A stretch of DNA of 64,000 nucleotides from Syntrophomonas zehnderi OL-4 (GTDB taxonomy: Bacteria > Bacillota > Syntrophomonadia > Syntrophomonadales > Syntrophomonadaceae), in contig NZ_CGIH01000027.1 in NCBI RefSeq assembly GCF_000983115.1, positions 62,001 through 126,000 of the forward strand, given 5' to 3'. The notes under the pieces were generated by a model, which ran no database searches, was not told where the DNA came from, and worked only from the letters and a program-made list of their open reading frames with translations. This document shows, in pieces, positions 33,167 through 41,440 of the stretch. Position 1 is the stretch's first letter. Every line of letters begins with the position of its first letter. The position numbers and the translations under genes were made by a program.

Positions 33167-34630
33167 GTGGCAGAAATAAATAAAGACAATCCAGCGGAAA
33201 GCAACAATAATGAGAACCCAACTGAAAGCACCAACATTGTAAGTTCTGATGGAAGTGCCTATATTTACCTGGACAAGGATAAAATGAAAGCCTATGTGGA
33301 GATTAGCCCCCCCACCGGGGAAGGAATCCCCTGTGACCTGGAAAAAGCTAAAGCTGCCCTCCATGAAGCCAAAGTAGTGTTTGGAATTGATGAAAGCCAG
33401 ATAAAAAAAGCGCTTTTGGAAGAAAACTGGGGCCGCAAAGTGCTTGTTGCCCAGGGTGTGCCGGCTATAGATGGAAAAGATGCCATCTTAAACCTGAAAT
33501 ATTTTGCTTCCGATAAAAAGCTGGCTCCCCGGGAAGATGACAAGGGTAACGTTGATTATCGGGAATTGGGACTCGTACATAATGTAAAAAAGGGAGAAGT
33601 ATTAGCCGAGAGAATTCCTCCCCTGCCTGGCATCAAAGGAACGAATGTCCTGGGCAAAGAACTAATGCCGCGCAATGGCAGGGATTTTCCGCTTCCGCGG
33701 GGTAAAAACACCGTTTGTAATGAAGACAATACCAAACTGTATTCCGTTATTGACGGACATATCACCATGGTGGATCGTAAACTGCAGGTGCAGCCTGTTT
33801 TTGAATTGAACGGGGATGTCGATTATTCCTCCGGCAATATTGATTTTGTAGGTAATGTTATAATACGCGGCAGTGTCATGAGCGGCTTTACCGTCAAAGC
33901 TGCCGGAGATATCGAAATCACCGGATTTATCGAGGGTGCTGAGGTTATAGCCGAAGGCAATATTCAAGTTAAAGGCGGAATAAAATCAAGTTACAAGGGG
34001 CTTGTCAAGGCGGGGCAAAATATTTCGGCTCGTTTTGTTGAAAATTCGAAACTGGAAGCCGGCCAGGATATCCTTATCAGAGAAGCGATTATGCAATCCT
34101 TCGTTCGGGCAGGCGGCAACGTAATGGTTAGTGACCGCAAGGCCACTATAGTTGGAGGAGTTATTCAAGCCTCCCATACAGTGGAAGCAAAGATTATCGG
34201 TTCGCAGTTGGCTACCCAAACCATTATTGAAGTGGGTGTGAATCCTTATCACCGCGAAGAATACCAAAAATTAGTAAAATCCAGGAATGAAACCAAAAAA
34301 CATCTCGATAATTTGAGCAATAATTTGCAGATATACCAACGGGGAGGTATTAATCCACAGGATATGCCGGAAAGGAAAAGGCTTACGATAATTGCGATGC
34401 TGGATGAATACAAAAAGGTTAGGCAGGAATTAGGAGAAAAGGAAGCCAGGCTCAAAATCCTGGAGGAAGGATTTCAGCGGGTCAGTACTGCTCGAGTAAG
34501 GGCGCTGGAAGTAGCCTATCCAGGTGTTAAAATTAGCATCGGTTCATCTGTCTATGCAATTAATGATACCACCAGATTTGCCCAGTTTATCCTTGAAGAC
34601 GAGGAAGTGAGGTTAACTTCCTTGACATGA
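33167..34630 (+). CDS. FapA family (DUF342) polymer-forming protein
   Basis: 487 aa. A polar N-terminal tail (rich in Asn and Glu) is followed by the FapA N-terminal domain and a central right-handed beta-helix region (about 210-345) made of short V/I-G repeats such as GNVIIRGSVMSGFTVKAAGDIEITGFIEGAEVIAEGNIQVKGG. A coiled coil follows (about 365-440). Family hallmarks are GVPAIDGKDA and LPGIKGTNVLGKELMPRNGRD. DUF342 proteins often sit beside sigD and flagellar genes in Clostridia, but their function is not settled; a structural or polar-localisation role is conjecture. The start is GTG after GGGAGGGG. Confidence 0.88.
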   Translation: MAEINKDNPAESNNNENPTESTNIVSSDGSAYIYLDKDKMKAYVEISPPTGEGIPCDLEKAKAALHEAKVVFGIDESQIKKALLEENWGRKVLVAQGVPAIDGKDAILNLKYFASDKKLAPREDDKGNVDYRELGLVHNVKKGEVLAERIPPLPGIKGTNVLGKELMPRNGRDFPLPRGKNTVCNEDNTKLYSVIDGHITMVDRKLQVQPVFELNGDVDYSSGNIDFVGNVIIRGSVMSGFTVKAAGDIEITGFIEGAEVIAEGNIQVKGGIKSSYKGLVKAGQNISARFVENSKLEAGQDILIREAIMQSFVRAGGNVMVSDRKATIVGGVIQASHTVEAKIIGSQLATQTIIEVGVNPYHREEYQKLVKSRNETKKHLDNLSNNLQIYQRGGINPQDMPERKRLTIIAMLDEYKKVRQELGEKEARLKILEEGFQRVSTARVRALEVAYPGVKISIGSSVYAINDTTRFAQFILEDEEVRLTSLT

Positions 34631-34736
34631 TTATAGACGGGTTGGATTTTGAAAAACAAATATTTGCCCAGTTAACTTACTTCCTGCCCAGTCTAACTGC
34701 TGTTATCAAAAGACTTCTTAGGATGGGGGGTCAAAT

Positions 34737-35057
34737 ATGAGCATTAGAACCATGGATATGCAGGTACTTGTACAGAAAACAGGCGATGTAGCCAAGATTC
34801 AGCAGATCCAGAATCAAGGAAATAATCTGCGGCAGCAGGAAATAAGCAGTAATATCCTGCAAGATACCAATAAAAATACCCATACCGTAAATAAAACCCA
34901 GGCTAGTGAAGGGAAGCAGGTCTATAAGAAACAGGACAAAGAAAAAAATCCCCCAAACGATAAAAATAAAAAAGGAAATAGTACTAAAAAAGAGAATAAA
35001 GAAGAAGATCAGCAATTAGATCCACATCGCGGAACTAATTTGGATATACTAGCTTGA
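34737..35057 (+). CDS. Small charged protein of unknown function
   Basis: 106 aa, not recognised as a named family. The N-terminus MSIRTMDMQVLVQKTGDVAKIQQIQNQ looks folded and helical. The middle (about 45-90) is extremely rich in Lys, Asn, Glu and Gln and probably disordered. The C-terminus is DPHRGTNLDILA. The shape of conserved ends around a charged linker, and the place between a DUF342 gene and the swrB-position gene, suggest an adaptor or scaffold linked to motility; this is inference. The ribosome-binding site GGGGGG lies 7-8 nt before ATG. Confidence 0.7.
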   Translation: MSIRTMDMQVLVQKTGDVAKIQQIQNQGNNLRQQEISSNILQDTNKNTHTVNKTQASEGKQVYKKQDKEKNPPNDKNKKGNSTKKENKEEDQQLDPHRGTNLDILA

Positions 35058-35094
35058 AAGTTGGTGAACGGCAATTACCTCTTTTTTCATATCA

Positions 35095-35940
35095 TTGGCA
35101 ATTTTGCTGCTGGCTGCGGCTTTAATCAGTATCAGCAGGCAGAATAATCTTATGATCCGGTGTTCACAGGAAATAAATGAGGCCGTTAATGAAGCCCTCA
35201 GTGTTCGCCAGGAATTGGAAGATATTATGCAGGAAGCGGTGGGGATATCTACAACGATCGTTAACGGTTTGGAGGATAAAATCAGCGTGACTAATAACCC
35301 TGATTTTAAAGCCGGGAATTTATCCCCTGAAGAAAATATAGCCGGACAGGCAGTTGCTGCAGTTAGAGCCGACACCTTTTCACCTGATCCGGGATTATCA
35401 CCTATTAAGCAGAAGAAAACCCGGGTCTACGAATTAGCCCAAGACCTGGGTATTACAAGCAAAGAGCTGCTGCTAATTCTTAGGGATCTTGATATCAAGG
35501 CTAAAAGCCATATGAACATACTGGATGAAAAACAAGTGGATCTTATTAAAAAACATCTTGACTACCCGGGCAGTAATGTTTCCGGCGGACTAGACGAGAA
35601 GCTGGCTGTCAGTCGCCCGTTGCCCTTGGAATCCATCAGTACCGGTATGGTTTTAGATTTTTTGGCCGGTGATGCTGTTAGCAGGGAGGATATTTTTATA
35701 GACACCTGCCAGATGGATAATTGTGATATTCGGGTGACTCCAGATAAAGACAGTCAGTTTATAGATAACGTTGCTGATTTCAGTTTAACCAGTATTCAGG
35801 CGGCTCACCCATACATTGCAGTCAATATGCTGCATGAAAAAGGCTATTCGATAAGGGAGATAGCCAAACTCCTGGACAAAGGCCAAGGAGAGGTAAGCCT
35901 GATTCTAAAACTGGCCCAGAAAAAACAGTCCGCTATATGA
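35095..35940 (+). CDS. Membrane-anchored SwrB-position protein with an IF2-N domain
   Basis: 281 aa from TTG 35095; the frame is open back to 35068, so a non-canonical start such as ATT 35074 (7 nt behind GGTG) would give the longer hydrophobic N-terminus ITSFFISLAILLLAAALISI. After this membrane anchor come a coiled coil (about 20-60) and, at 107-155, a clear IF2-N domain: RVYELAQDLGITSKELLLILRDLDIKAKSHM. It aligns with [31 protein letters not shown] of the InfB in this same window. The C-terminal helix-turn-helix-like piece (about 240-275: YIAVNMLHEKGYSIREIAKLLDKGQGEVSLILKL) matches the end of SwrB/DUF6115-type proteins. Position before rpsB is that of swrB in B. subtilis. Role unproven. 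Confidence 0.78.
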   Translation: MAILLLAAALISISRQNNLMIRCSQEINEAVNEALSVRQELEDIMQEAVGISTTIVNGLEDKISVTNNPDFKAGNLSPEENIAGQAVAAVRADTFSPDPGLSPIKQKKTRVYELAQDLGITSKELLLILRDLDIKAKSHMNILDEKQVDLIKKHLDYPGSNVSGGLDEKLAVSRPLPLESISTGMVLDFLAGDAVSREDIFIDTCQMDNCDIRVTPDKDSQFIDNVADFSLTSIQAAHPYIAVNMLHEKGYSIREIAKLLDKGQGEVSLILKLAQKKQSAI

Positions 35941-35959
35941 ACGACAAGACCGGGGTATA

Positions 35960-36000
35960 GACACAGATAACACAGATCGTACGGATTTACACTGATTTTT
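35960..36000 (+). repeat. ACACAGAT-type dispersed repeat, longest copy
   Basis: Consecutive units ACACAGATA, ACACAGATCGT, ACGGATTT, ACACTGATTTTT. This is the clearest copy of the family and shows an 8-11 nt period. Confidence 0.65.
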
Positions 36001-36038
36001 TTATTACTATAAAACCGAACAACGTTTATTTTCTTGTT

Positions 36039-36090
36039 AGCAACCTTAACTATGAACTACACTTTATGTTTATAGTTAAGGTTGCTTTGT
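36039..36090 (+). terminator. Intrinsic terminator before rpsB
   Basis: AGCAACCTTAACTAT (36039-36053) pairs perfectly with ATAGTTAAGGTTGCT (36072-36086): 15 bp around an 18-nt loop, followed by TTGTTAT. It ends the motility transcription unit. Confidence 0.85.
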
Positions 36091-36223
36091 TATATGTGTA
36101 TATTTTCCTCCCTGCCGCGTCTACTGGTGCTCCCTTCCAATTGGAATTAAGACCGCAGTGTTAAACAAACAAAAAATAGTGACTAATTAATACAGGTCTA
36201 TTTTAATTAAAATTGTTCAAATC

Positions 36224-36253
36224 TTGCCAAGGTCTAGGTATTTGTGATATATT
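36224..36253 (+). promoter_or_regulatory. Probable sigma-A promoter of rpsB
   Basis: TTGCCA at 36224-36229 and TATATT at 36248-36253, spacing 18 nt, downstream of the terminator and about 105 nt upstream of the rpsB start. Confidence 0.55.
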
Positions 36254-36358
36254 ATGCAGTGGTGATTACACACGTTGCTGGATCGGTCGGGATTGTGCTT
36301 AAAGGTCTCCCGCCGGGATGATACAACGGAGGAATAAAACGAAAAAGGAGGTATTTTG

Positions 36359-37060
36359 ATGTCAGTGATTACCATGAAACAACTGCTTGAAGCAGGTGTT
36401 CACTTTGGACATCAAACCAGAAGATGGAACCCGAAAATGGATACCTACATTTACATGGAGAGAAATGGTATCTACATTATTGACCTGCAACAGACCGTAA
36501 AGAAATTTGACGAAGCCTATGCTTTTATTAAGGAGGTCGCAGCCGAAGGCAAAGGGGTTTTGTTTGTAGGAACCAAAAAACAGGCCCAGGAAACCGTTAA
36601 GGAAGAAGCTATTCGCTGCGATATGTACTATGTTAACCAGCGCTGGCTGGGCGGGATGCTGACCAACTACAAGACCATCAAAGACAGAGTGATGCGTCTT
36701 AAAGAGCTTGAAAAAATGGAAACAGATGGAACCTTTGAAGTTCTGACCAAAAAAGAAGTAGCCAAGCTAAGAAATGAAGCCGAAAGATTGGAAAGATTTT
36801 TGGGCGGTATCAAGGATATGGATAAGTTGCCGGGTGCCATTTTTGTAGTCGATCCCCGCAAAGAGCGGATAGCGGTGGCTGAGGCTCGCAAGCTTAATAT
36901 CCCGGTGGTAGCGATAGTTGACACCAATTGTGATCCGGATGAAATTGACTATGTTATTCCCGGTAATGATGACGCGATCAGAGCCGTTAAATTAATTTCG
37001 GCTAAAATTGCCGATGCTGTATTGGAAGGCCGTCAAGGAGAACAGGTTGCTGCCGAATAA
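36359..37060 (+). CDS. rpsB: 30S ribosomal protein S2
   Basis: 233 aa from ATG 36359, 7 nt behind AAGGAGG; an in-frame TTG directly before it is less likely. The sequence [114 protein letters not shown] is S2 throughout. S2 is needed late in 30S assembly and for S1 docking where S1 is present. A terminator and a 452-nt gap separate it from tsf, which usually follows closely. Confidence 0.98.
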   Translation: MSVITMKQLLEAGVHFGHQTRRWNPKMDTYIYMERNGIYIIDLQQTVKKFDEAYAFIKEVAAEGKGVLFVGTKKQAQETVKEEAIRCDMYYVNQRWLGGMLTNYKTIKDRVMRLKELEKMETDGTFEVLTKKEVAKLRNEAERLERFLGGIKDMDKLPGAIFVVDPRKERIAVAEARKLNIPVVAIVDTNCDPDEIDYVIPGNDDAIRAVKLISAKIADAVLEGRQGEQVAAE

Positions 37061-37072
37061 GTTGAGACCAAA

Positions 37073-37108
37073 GGGGTGAATAGGTTTTCCTGTACACCCC
37101 ATTTTTTG
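37073..37108 (+). terminator. Intrinsic terminator after rpsB
   Basis: GGGGTG (37073-37078) pairs with CACCCC (37095-37100), with an inner AGG/CCT pairing around TTTT, followed by ATTTTTTG. Confidence 0.75.
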
Positions 37109-37188
37109 TATTAACCATCCTGGTCCAGAGATTACAACAGCCTGTGAAAATAGTAGCCGGGTTACGAAATTTAGAAAGCTAAATCAGA

Positions 37189-37446
37189 ACCCATCGGGTA
37201 ATTCCGATACCGACTTCGTTCATAATTAAGTTACCGTTGCGGAATATTGCCCGGTAACTTATGCTAAAGCTCCTGCACAAATTACCGGTTTTTCAAGTAT
37301 ATTTGCTGATGCCGCATATAGTAATTTATTAATTTGACTGATCCCCCTTCAGGCAATACTGATATGAACTTCGTTTATGATCAAGGTAGCACCCTTCAGG
37401 TACTACAGATTTGAATTTCGTTCCTACTTAATTTAAGGTAGCCGTG
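37189..37446 (+). repeat. Three degenerate copies of a ~50-nt intergenic element
   Basis: Copies begin ACCCATCGGGTAATTCCGAT (37189), CCCTTCAGGCAATACTGAT (37344) and CCCTTCAGGTACTACAGAT (37392). Each continues with a (A)CTTCGTT-like core and then AAGGTAGC or AAGTTACC. The last two are adjacent with a 47-nt period. A fourth, more diverged copy is at 63642-63694 after pnp. Confidence 0.55.
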
Positions 37447-37512
37447 TACCTGCGTCTATTTTATTACTAAAGAGTCAAAGATTAATGATAAGCGTTTAGG
37501 AGGTTTGATATT

Positions 37513-38163
37513 ATGGATATTACTGCTGGAATGGTTAAAGAATTGCGAGAGAGAACCGGTGCTGGCATGATGGATTGCAAAAAGGCTTTGGTGGCTACCG
37601 AGGGAGATATTGAAAAAGCCATTGATGAATTAAGAACCAAAGGGCTGGCCAAAGCAGCTAAAAAAGCTGGCCGCACTGCCAGTGAAGGGGTCGTTATATC
37701 ATATATTCACGGCGGCGGACGGATTGGTGTTTTAGTTGAAGTTAACTGTGAAACGGATTTTGTTGCCAAGACTGATGATTTCAAACAACTGGCCTATGAT
37801 ATAGCCATGCAGGTTGCGGCCTCCAATCCTGATTACGTTAGCCGGCAACAGGTACCGGCGGAAATTCTGGAAAGGGAACGTGAGGTGCTAAAGGCACAGG
37901 CTCTGGAAGAAGGCAAGCCGGAGAAAGTGATTGAAAAAATGGTAGAAGGGCGTATTGATAAATATTTTAAAGAACATTGCCTATTGGAACAGCCCTATAT
38001 TAAAGATCCTGACAAGAGTGTTGAGACTATGATCCATGAAACCGTTGCCAGAATTGGTGAGAACATATCGGTTAGAAGATTTGCTCGTTTTGAAGTAGGA
38101 GAAGGAATCGAAAAAGAAGCAACTGATTTCGCTGCCGAGGTTATGTCGCAGATTAAATCGTAA
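37513..38163 (+). CDS. tsf: Translation elongation factor Ts
   Basis: Nucleotide exchange factor for EF-Tu; 216 aa, the short form common in Clostridia (about 290 in B. subtilis). The N-terminus [57 protein letters not shown] is the EF-Ts signature. The core [41 protein letters not shown] and [39 protein letters not shown] complete it. The start is ATG, behind TTAGGAGG. Confidence 0.98.
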   Translation: MDITAGMVKELRERTGAGMMDCKKALVATEGDIEKAIDELRTKGLAKAAKKAGRTASEGVVISYIHGGGRIGVLVEVNCETDFVAKTDDFKQLAYDIAMQVAASNPDYVSRQQVPAEILEREREVLKAQALEEGKPEKVIEKMVEGRIDKYFKEHCLLEQPYIKDPDKSVETMIHETVARIGENISVRRFARFEVGEGIEKEATDFAAEVMSQIKS

Positions 38164-38202
38164 TAACCCGCAGATTTGAAAACGATTTGGGAGGTCTTCC
38201 AC

Positions 38203-38934
38203 TTGCAAAAACCCAAATATAAGCGTGTAGTTTTAAAGCTTAGTGGGGAAGCCCTGGCTGGTGATAAAGGGTACGGTATTGAACACACCACCATTTCATC
38301 TATCGCCAGACAGATTATTGAAATTGTCGGTAAAGGTACCCAAGTAGCCATAGTGGTTGGTGGGGGAAATATTTGGCGTGGTGTAGCCGGCAGCCAAAGA
38401 GGTATGGATCGGGCGACTGCCGATTATATGGGTATGCTGGCTACAGTAATAAACGCCTTGGCATTACAGGATGCACTGGAGAATATCGGCATGGATACCC
38501 GGGTTATGTCGGCGATTGAGATGAAAGAGATCTGTGAACCCTATATTCGCCGCCGGGCTATTCGTCACCTGGAAAAAGGTCGGGTGGTAATCTTCGCAGC
38601 CGGAACCGGTAATCCGTATTTTTCCACCGACACTACTGCAGCTTTGCGTTCAGCTGAAATTGAGGCCGAGGTAATTCTTATGGCCAAGAAAGTAGATGGA
38701 GTATATGACTCTGATCCTATAAACAATCCGGATGCCATAAAGTTTAATTACCTTGATTACATTGAAGTTCTTAACAAAGGGCTGGCGGTAATGGATTCAA
38801 CAGCCGCCTCCCTGTGTATGGACAATAAAATACCGATTATAGTGTTTAACTTAACCGAAGAAGGTAATATACTTAAAGCGGTAATGGGTGAGAATATCGG
38901 TACTTATGTAGGGAGGCAAGAGCATGCTCAATGA
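38203..38934 (+). CDS. pyrH: UMP kinase
   Basis: Phosphorylates UMP to UDP for nucleotide and cell-wall precursor synthesis. The preferred start is TTG 38203, 8 nt behind GGGAGG, giving 243 aa ([20 protein letters not shown]). Amino-acid-kinase-family motifs are [23 protein letters not shown], the GTP/UTP-site region [18 protein letters not shown], and [44 protein letters not shown]. It overlaps frr by 11 nt. Confidence 0.97.
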   Translation: MQKPKYKRVVLKLSGEALAGDKGYGIEHTTISSIARQIIEIVGKGTQVAIVVGGGNIWRGVAGSQRGMDRATADYMGMLATVINALALQDALENIGMDTRVMSAIEMKEICEPYIRRRAIRHLEKGRVVIFAAGTGNPYFSTDTTAALRSAEIEAEVILMAKKVDGVYDSDPINNPDAIKFNYLDYIEVLNKGLAVMDSTAASLCMDNKIPIIVFNLTEEGNILKAVMGENIGTYVGRQEHAQ

Positions 38935-39481
38935 TATTATTGCTGATTCTGAAGATAGAATGAAAAAAACAATTGATCATTTGACGGGAGACTTTGCCGC
39001 TTTGCGGGCAGGACGTGCTAATCCTGCCTTGCTGGAGAAGGTCATGGTTAACTATTACGGCGAACCAACGCCAATCAATCAGCTGGCCAATATTAGTGTT
39101 CCGGAGGCTCGGCTGCTCGTAATCCAGCCTTGGGATAAATCAAGTATAGCTGAAATCGAGAAGGCGATCATGAAGTCCGATCTGGGGATTACCCCCACAA
39201 ATGATGGCAATGTCATCCGTCTTGCCATACCTATGCTTACTGAGGAGCGCCGCAAGGATCTGGTCAAGGTCGTAAAGAAACGGGCTGAAGAAGCCAAAGT
39301 GGCCATTCGCAATATTCGCCGTGATGCCAATGATCTGATTAAGGCCGCTGAAAAAGACAAAATGATACCCGAAGATGAGAGTAAAAAGGGAATGGATAGT
39401 ATTCAAAAGGTGACTGATAAGTTTATAAAAGATGTTGATGTGCTTTTACAAGCCAAAGAAAAGGATATCATGGAGGTCTAA
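38924..39481 (+). CDS. frr: Ribosome recycling factor
   Basis: 185 aa, the usual length. It splits post-termination ribosomes with EF-G. The helical-hairpin signature is visible: [117 protein letters not shown] lies within the end of pyrH, 7 nt behind AGGGAGG. A terminator follows. Confidence 0.98.
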   Translation: MLNDIIADSEDRMKKTIDHLTGDFAALRAGRANPALLEKVMVNYYGEPTPINQLANISVPEARLLVIQPWDKSSIAEIEKAIMKSDLGITPTNDGNVIRLAIPMLTEERRKDLVKVVKKRAEEAKVAIRNIRRDANDLIKAAEKDKMIPEDESKKGMDSIQKVTDKFIKDVDVLLQAKEKDIMEV

Positions 39482-39536
39482 CCGATACTATATAGCCCGT
39501 TACACTTAAAAAGGATTTTTGGATAAAAATTTGTTA

Positions 39537-39566
39537 AAAAATTGCCCCCGTCAAGGGGGTTTTGTT
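39537..39566 (+). terminator. Intrinsic terminator after frr
   Basis: CCCCC (39545-39549), loop GTCAA, GGGGG (39555-39559), flanked by A-rich and TTTTGTT sequence. Confidence 0.75.
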
Positions 39567-39705
39567 ATACTGGCATAGATAAATAAATACTTTAAAAATC
39601 AGACTAAACCCGAACCCCGCTCCCAGCTGTGTGGTTTTATAGCTTGGTTGTTGTCGGGGGGGGCGTGCACGGGGGTAAATTACTTTAGCAAAGAGAAGTG
39701 TAAGC

Positions 39706-40455
39706 ATGGCAAACTCAACTCGAGATATAGTGGATATAGAGAGACTGCCCCAACATGTCGCCATAATAATGGACGGAAATGGGCGCTGGGCCAAAAAAAG
39801 GTTTATGCCCCGAACCATGGGGCATCGAGCTGGCATGGCTTCCCTGAAAAAAACCGTTCAGGCCTGCAATGAGTTAGGAATCCCTATACTGACGGTTTTT
39901 GCATTTTCGACTGAAAACTGGAAAAGGCCTCAGAGCGAAGTTGATTATTTGATGCAGCTGTTAATTGAGTTTTTACATAAGGAAATAAATGAATTGCATG
40001 CCAAAAATGTTAGAATAAAAATGTTCGGTGACTATAAAACCATACCCCCTGAATGTCAAGTGGAGATTAAGCAGGCTATCGATCTGACTAGCAACAATAA
40101 CGGCCTAAGGTTTAATATCGCCCTGAATTACGGGGCGCGTCAGGAAATTATAGATGCGGCTAAAAAGTTAGCCCTAAAGATACAAAACCAGGAAATAGCC
40201 GTATCTGACCTTGATGAGGAAATTTTTTCCGGTTTACTGTATACTGGTGGTATGCCGGATCCAGATTTATTGATACGTACCGCCGGGGAGATGCGCGTAA
40301 GCAATTTTTTGTTGTGGCAGATTGCTTACGCAGAATTAGTAGTAACCAACACCTTGTGGCCTGATTTTACCCCTCAAGATCTTCGGGATGCGATCATAGA
40401 ATATCAGAAAAGGGATCGTAAGTTCGGCGGTCTATTAAACAGACAGGATGGTTAG
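39706..40455 (+). CDS. uppS: Undecaprenyl diphosphate synthase
   Basis: cis-Prenyltransferase of 249 aa that makes the C55 lipid carrier for peptidoglycan and other envelope polymers. Motifs: LPQHVAIIMDGNGRWAKKR with the catalytic Asp, MGHRAGM, LTVFAFSTENWKRP, and the C-terminal PDPDLLIRTAGEMRVSNFLLWQIAYAELVVTNTLWPDF with the substrate-binding RTxGExRxSNFLLWQ block. A G-rich stretch (39656-39675) lies just upstream of the ribosome-binding region. Confidence 0.97.
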   Translation: MANSTRDIVDIERLPQHVAIIMDGNGRWAKKRFMPRTMGHRAGMASLKKTVQACNELGIPILTVFAFSTENWKRPQSEVDYLMQLLIEFLHKEINELHAKNVRIKMFGDYKTIPPECQVEIKQAIDLTSNNNGLRFNIALNYGARQEIIDAAKKLALKIQNQEIAVSDLDEEIFSGLLYTGGMPDPDLLIRTAGEMRVSNFLLWQIAYAELVVTNTLWPDFTPQDLRDAIIEYQKRDRKFGGLLNRQDG

Positions 40456-40458
40456 AAA

Positions 40459-41244
40459 ATGCTAAAAACCAGAATAATAACGGCTTTGATTGGGATTCCT
40501 TTATTGTTGGGGCTTCTGTATTGGGGTGAAATTTCCTGGATTATTGTTTTTACCCTGATGGGGATGATAGCATTATATGAATATCTGAATATGATGAAAG
40601 CCGCAGGCTTAACTCCCCTTGTTTTAACTTCTTACGGCCTTTTGGGCGTCCTTATGTTCCGTGAACAGTTGGCGGCTCTTGGTTTGCCCCTAATGTTTGC
40701 AACTATGTTTTTAATGATTGCATTGTGCGTGCTGATGTATCCCCGGAGCAAATTTGATGATCTGGCTCTGGGCTTTTTTGGTGCCTTTTATATCGGATTT
40801 ATGTTGAGCTTTGCGTTGGCAATGCTAAGTTTTAGCCAGCCCTTTATAGTAATGGTTTTGACTTTTGTTTTGACCTGGTCTGCTGATATCGGCGGTTATT
40901 TGTTTGGTCGTCTGTGGGGACACAGCCAGCTGACACCCTATTTAAGTCCGAACAAAACCTGGGCCGGCTCCATTGGTGGCTTGGCATTGACTGTAATCAT
41001 GGCCTTGCTTTTTTGCCTGGGCTGGCCCAAGCTGCCTCTGAACATTAATCAAATAATAGGCTTGGGATTGATGGCAGGTATTGCAGCCCAATTCGGTGAT
41101 TTGTTCGCCTCGGCAATGAAAAGATATTTTAGGGTCAAAGATTCCGGGTTTATCATTCCTGGTCATGGCGGAGTCTTGGATCGGTTTGACAGTTTTTTGC
41201 TGGTTCTGCCGGTGGTTTATTACTGGGTAACGTTCCTAGGCTAA
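40459..41244 (+). CDS. cdsA: Phosphatidate cytidylyltransferase CdsA
   Basis: Integral membrane enzyme that forms CDP-diacylglycerol from phosphatidic acid and CTP; 261 aa with about eight membrane helices. The C-terminal family signature is DLFASAMKRYFRVKDSGFIIPGHGGVLDRFDSFLL, preceded by SPNKTWAGSIGG. It starts 4 nt after uppS, as in many Firmicutes. Confidence 0.97.
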   Translation: MLKTRIITALIGIPLLLGLLYWGEISWIIVFTLMGMIALYEYLNMMKAAGLTPLVLTSYGLLGVLMFREQLAALGLPLMFATMFLMIALCVLMYPRSKFDDLALGFFGAFYIGFMLSFALAMLSFSQPFIVMVLTFVLTWSADIGGYLFGRLWGHSQLTPYLSPNKTWAGSIGGLALTVIMALLFCLGWPKLPLNINQIIGLGLMAGIAAQFGDLFASAMKRYFRVKDSGFIIPGHGGVLDRFDSFLLVLPVVYYWVTFLG

Positions 41245-41440
41245 GCGGTCTTATTAAGGGAGTTAAAAGAGGCAGTTTTGTATGGCAAGACGTTTACACC
41301 AATACCGAACGTATCAGCAGTTCTGCGGGAAAGTTTGCCAAATTATAGTACAGGATCACGAATTGTCCATATCACCCTTAACCGGATCTCCCTCATTAAA
41401 TTCGCAAGCGATGAATAAAATAAAAAGCGAGGTGAATTAA

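Larger units (their letters stand above)
35941..36358 (+). other. 415-nt gap between the motility genes and rpsB
   Basis: Holds an ACACAGAT repeat (35960-36000), a strong terminator (36039-36090), a probable promoter (36224-36253) and a leader of about 95 nt with GGGAT..TCCC-type pairing potential ahead of the rpsB ribosome-binding site AAGGAGG (36345-36351). No coding potential is seen. This is the main transcriptional boundary between the fla/che genes and the housekeeping block. Confidence 0.6.
37061..37512 (+). other. 452-nt gap between rpsB and tsf
   Basis: Starts with a terminator (37073-37108). The remainder contains three degenerate copies of a ~50-nt element (about 37189-37240, 37343-37393, 37391-37446) and no reading frame that looks coding. 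The ribosome-binding site TTAGGAGG of tsf is at the end. No convincing promoter for tsf could be chosen. Confidence 0.5.

Noticed and set aside
37186-37450. CRISPR array
   Set aside because: Copies are only three, strongly diverged, of unequal spacing and without unique spacers of constant length; no cas genes are near.
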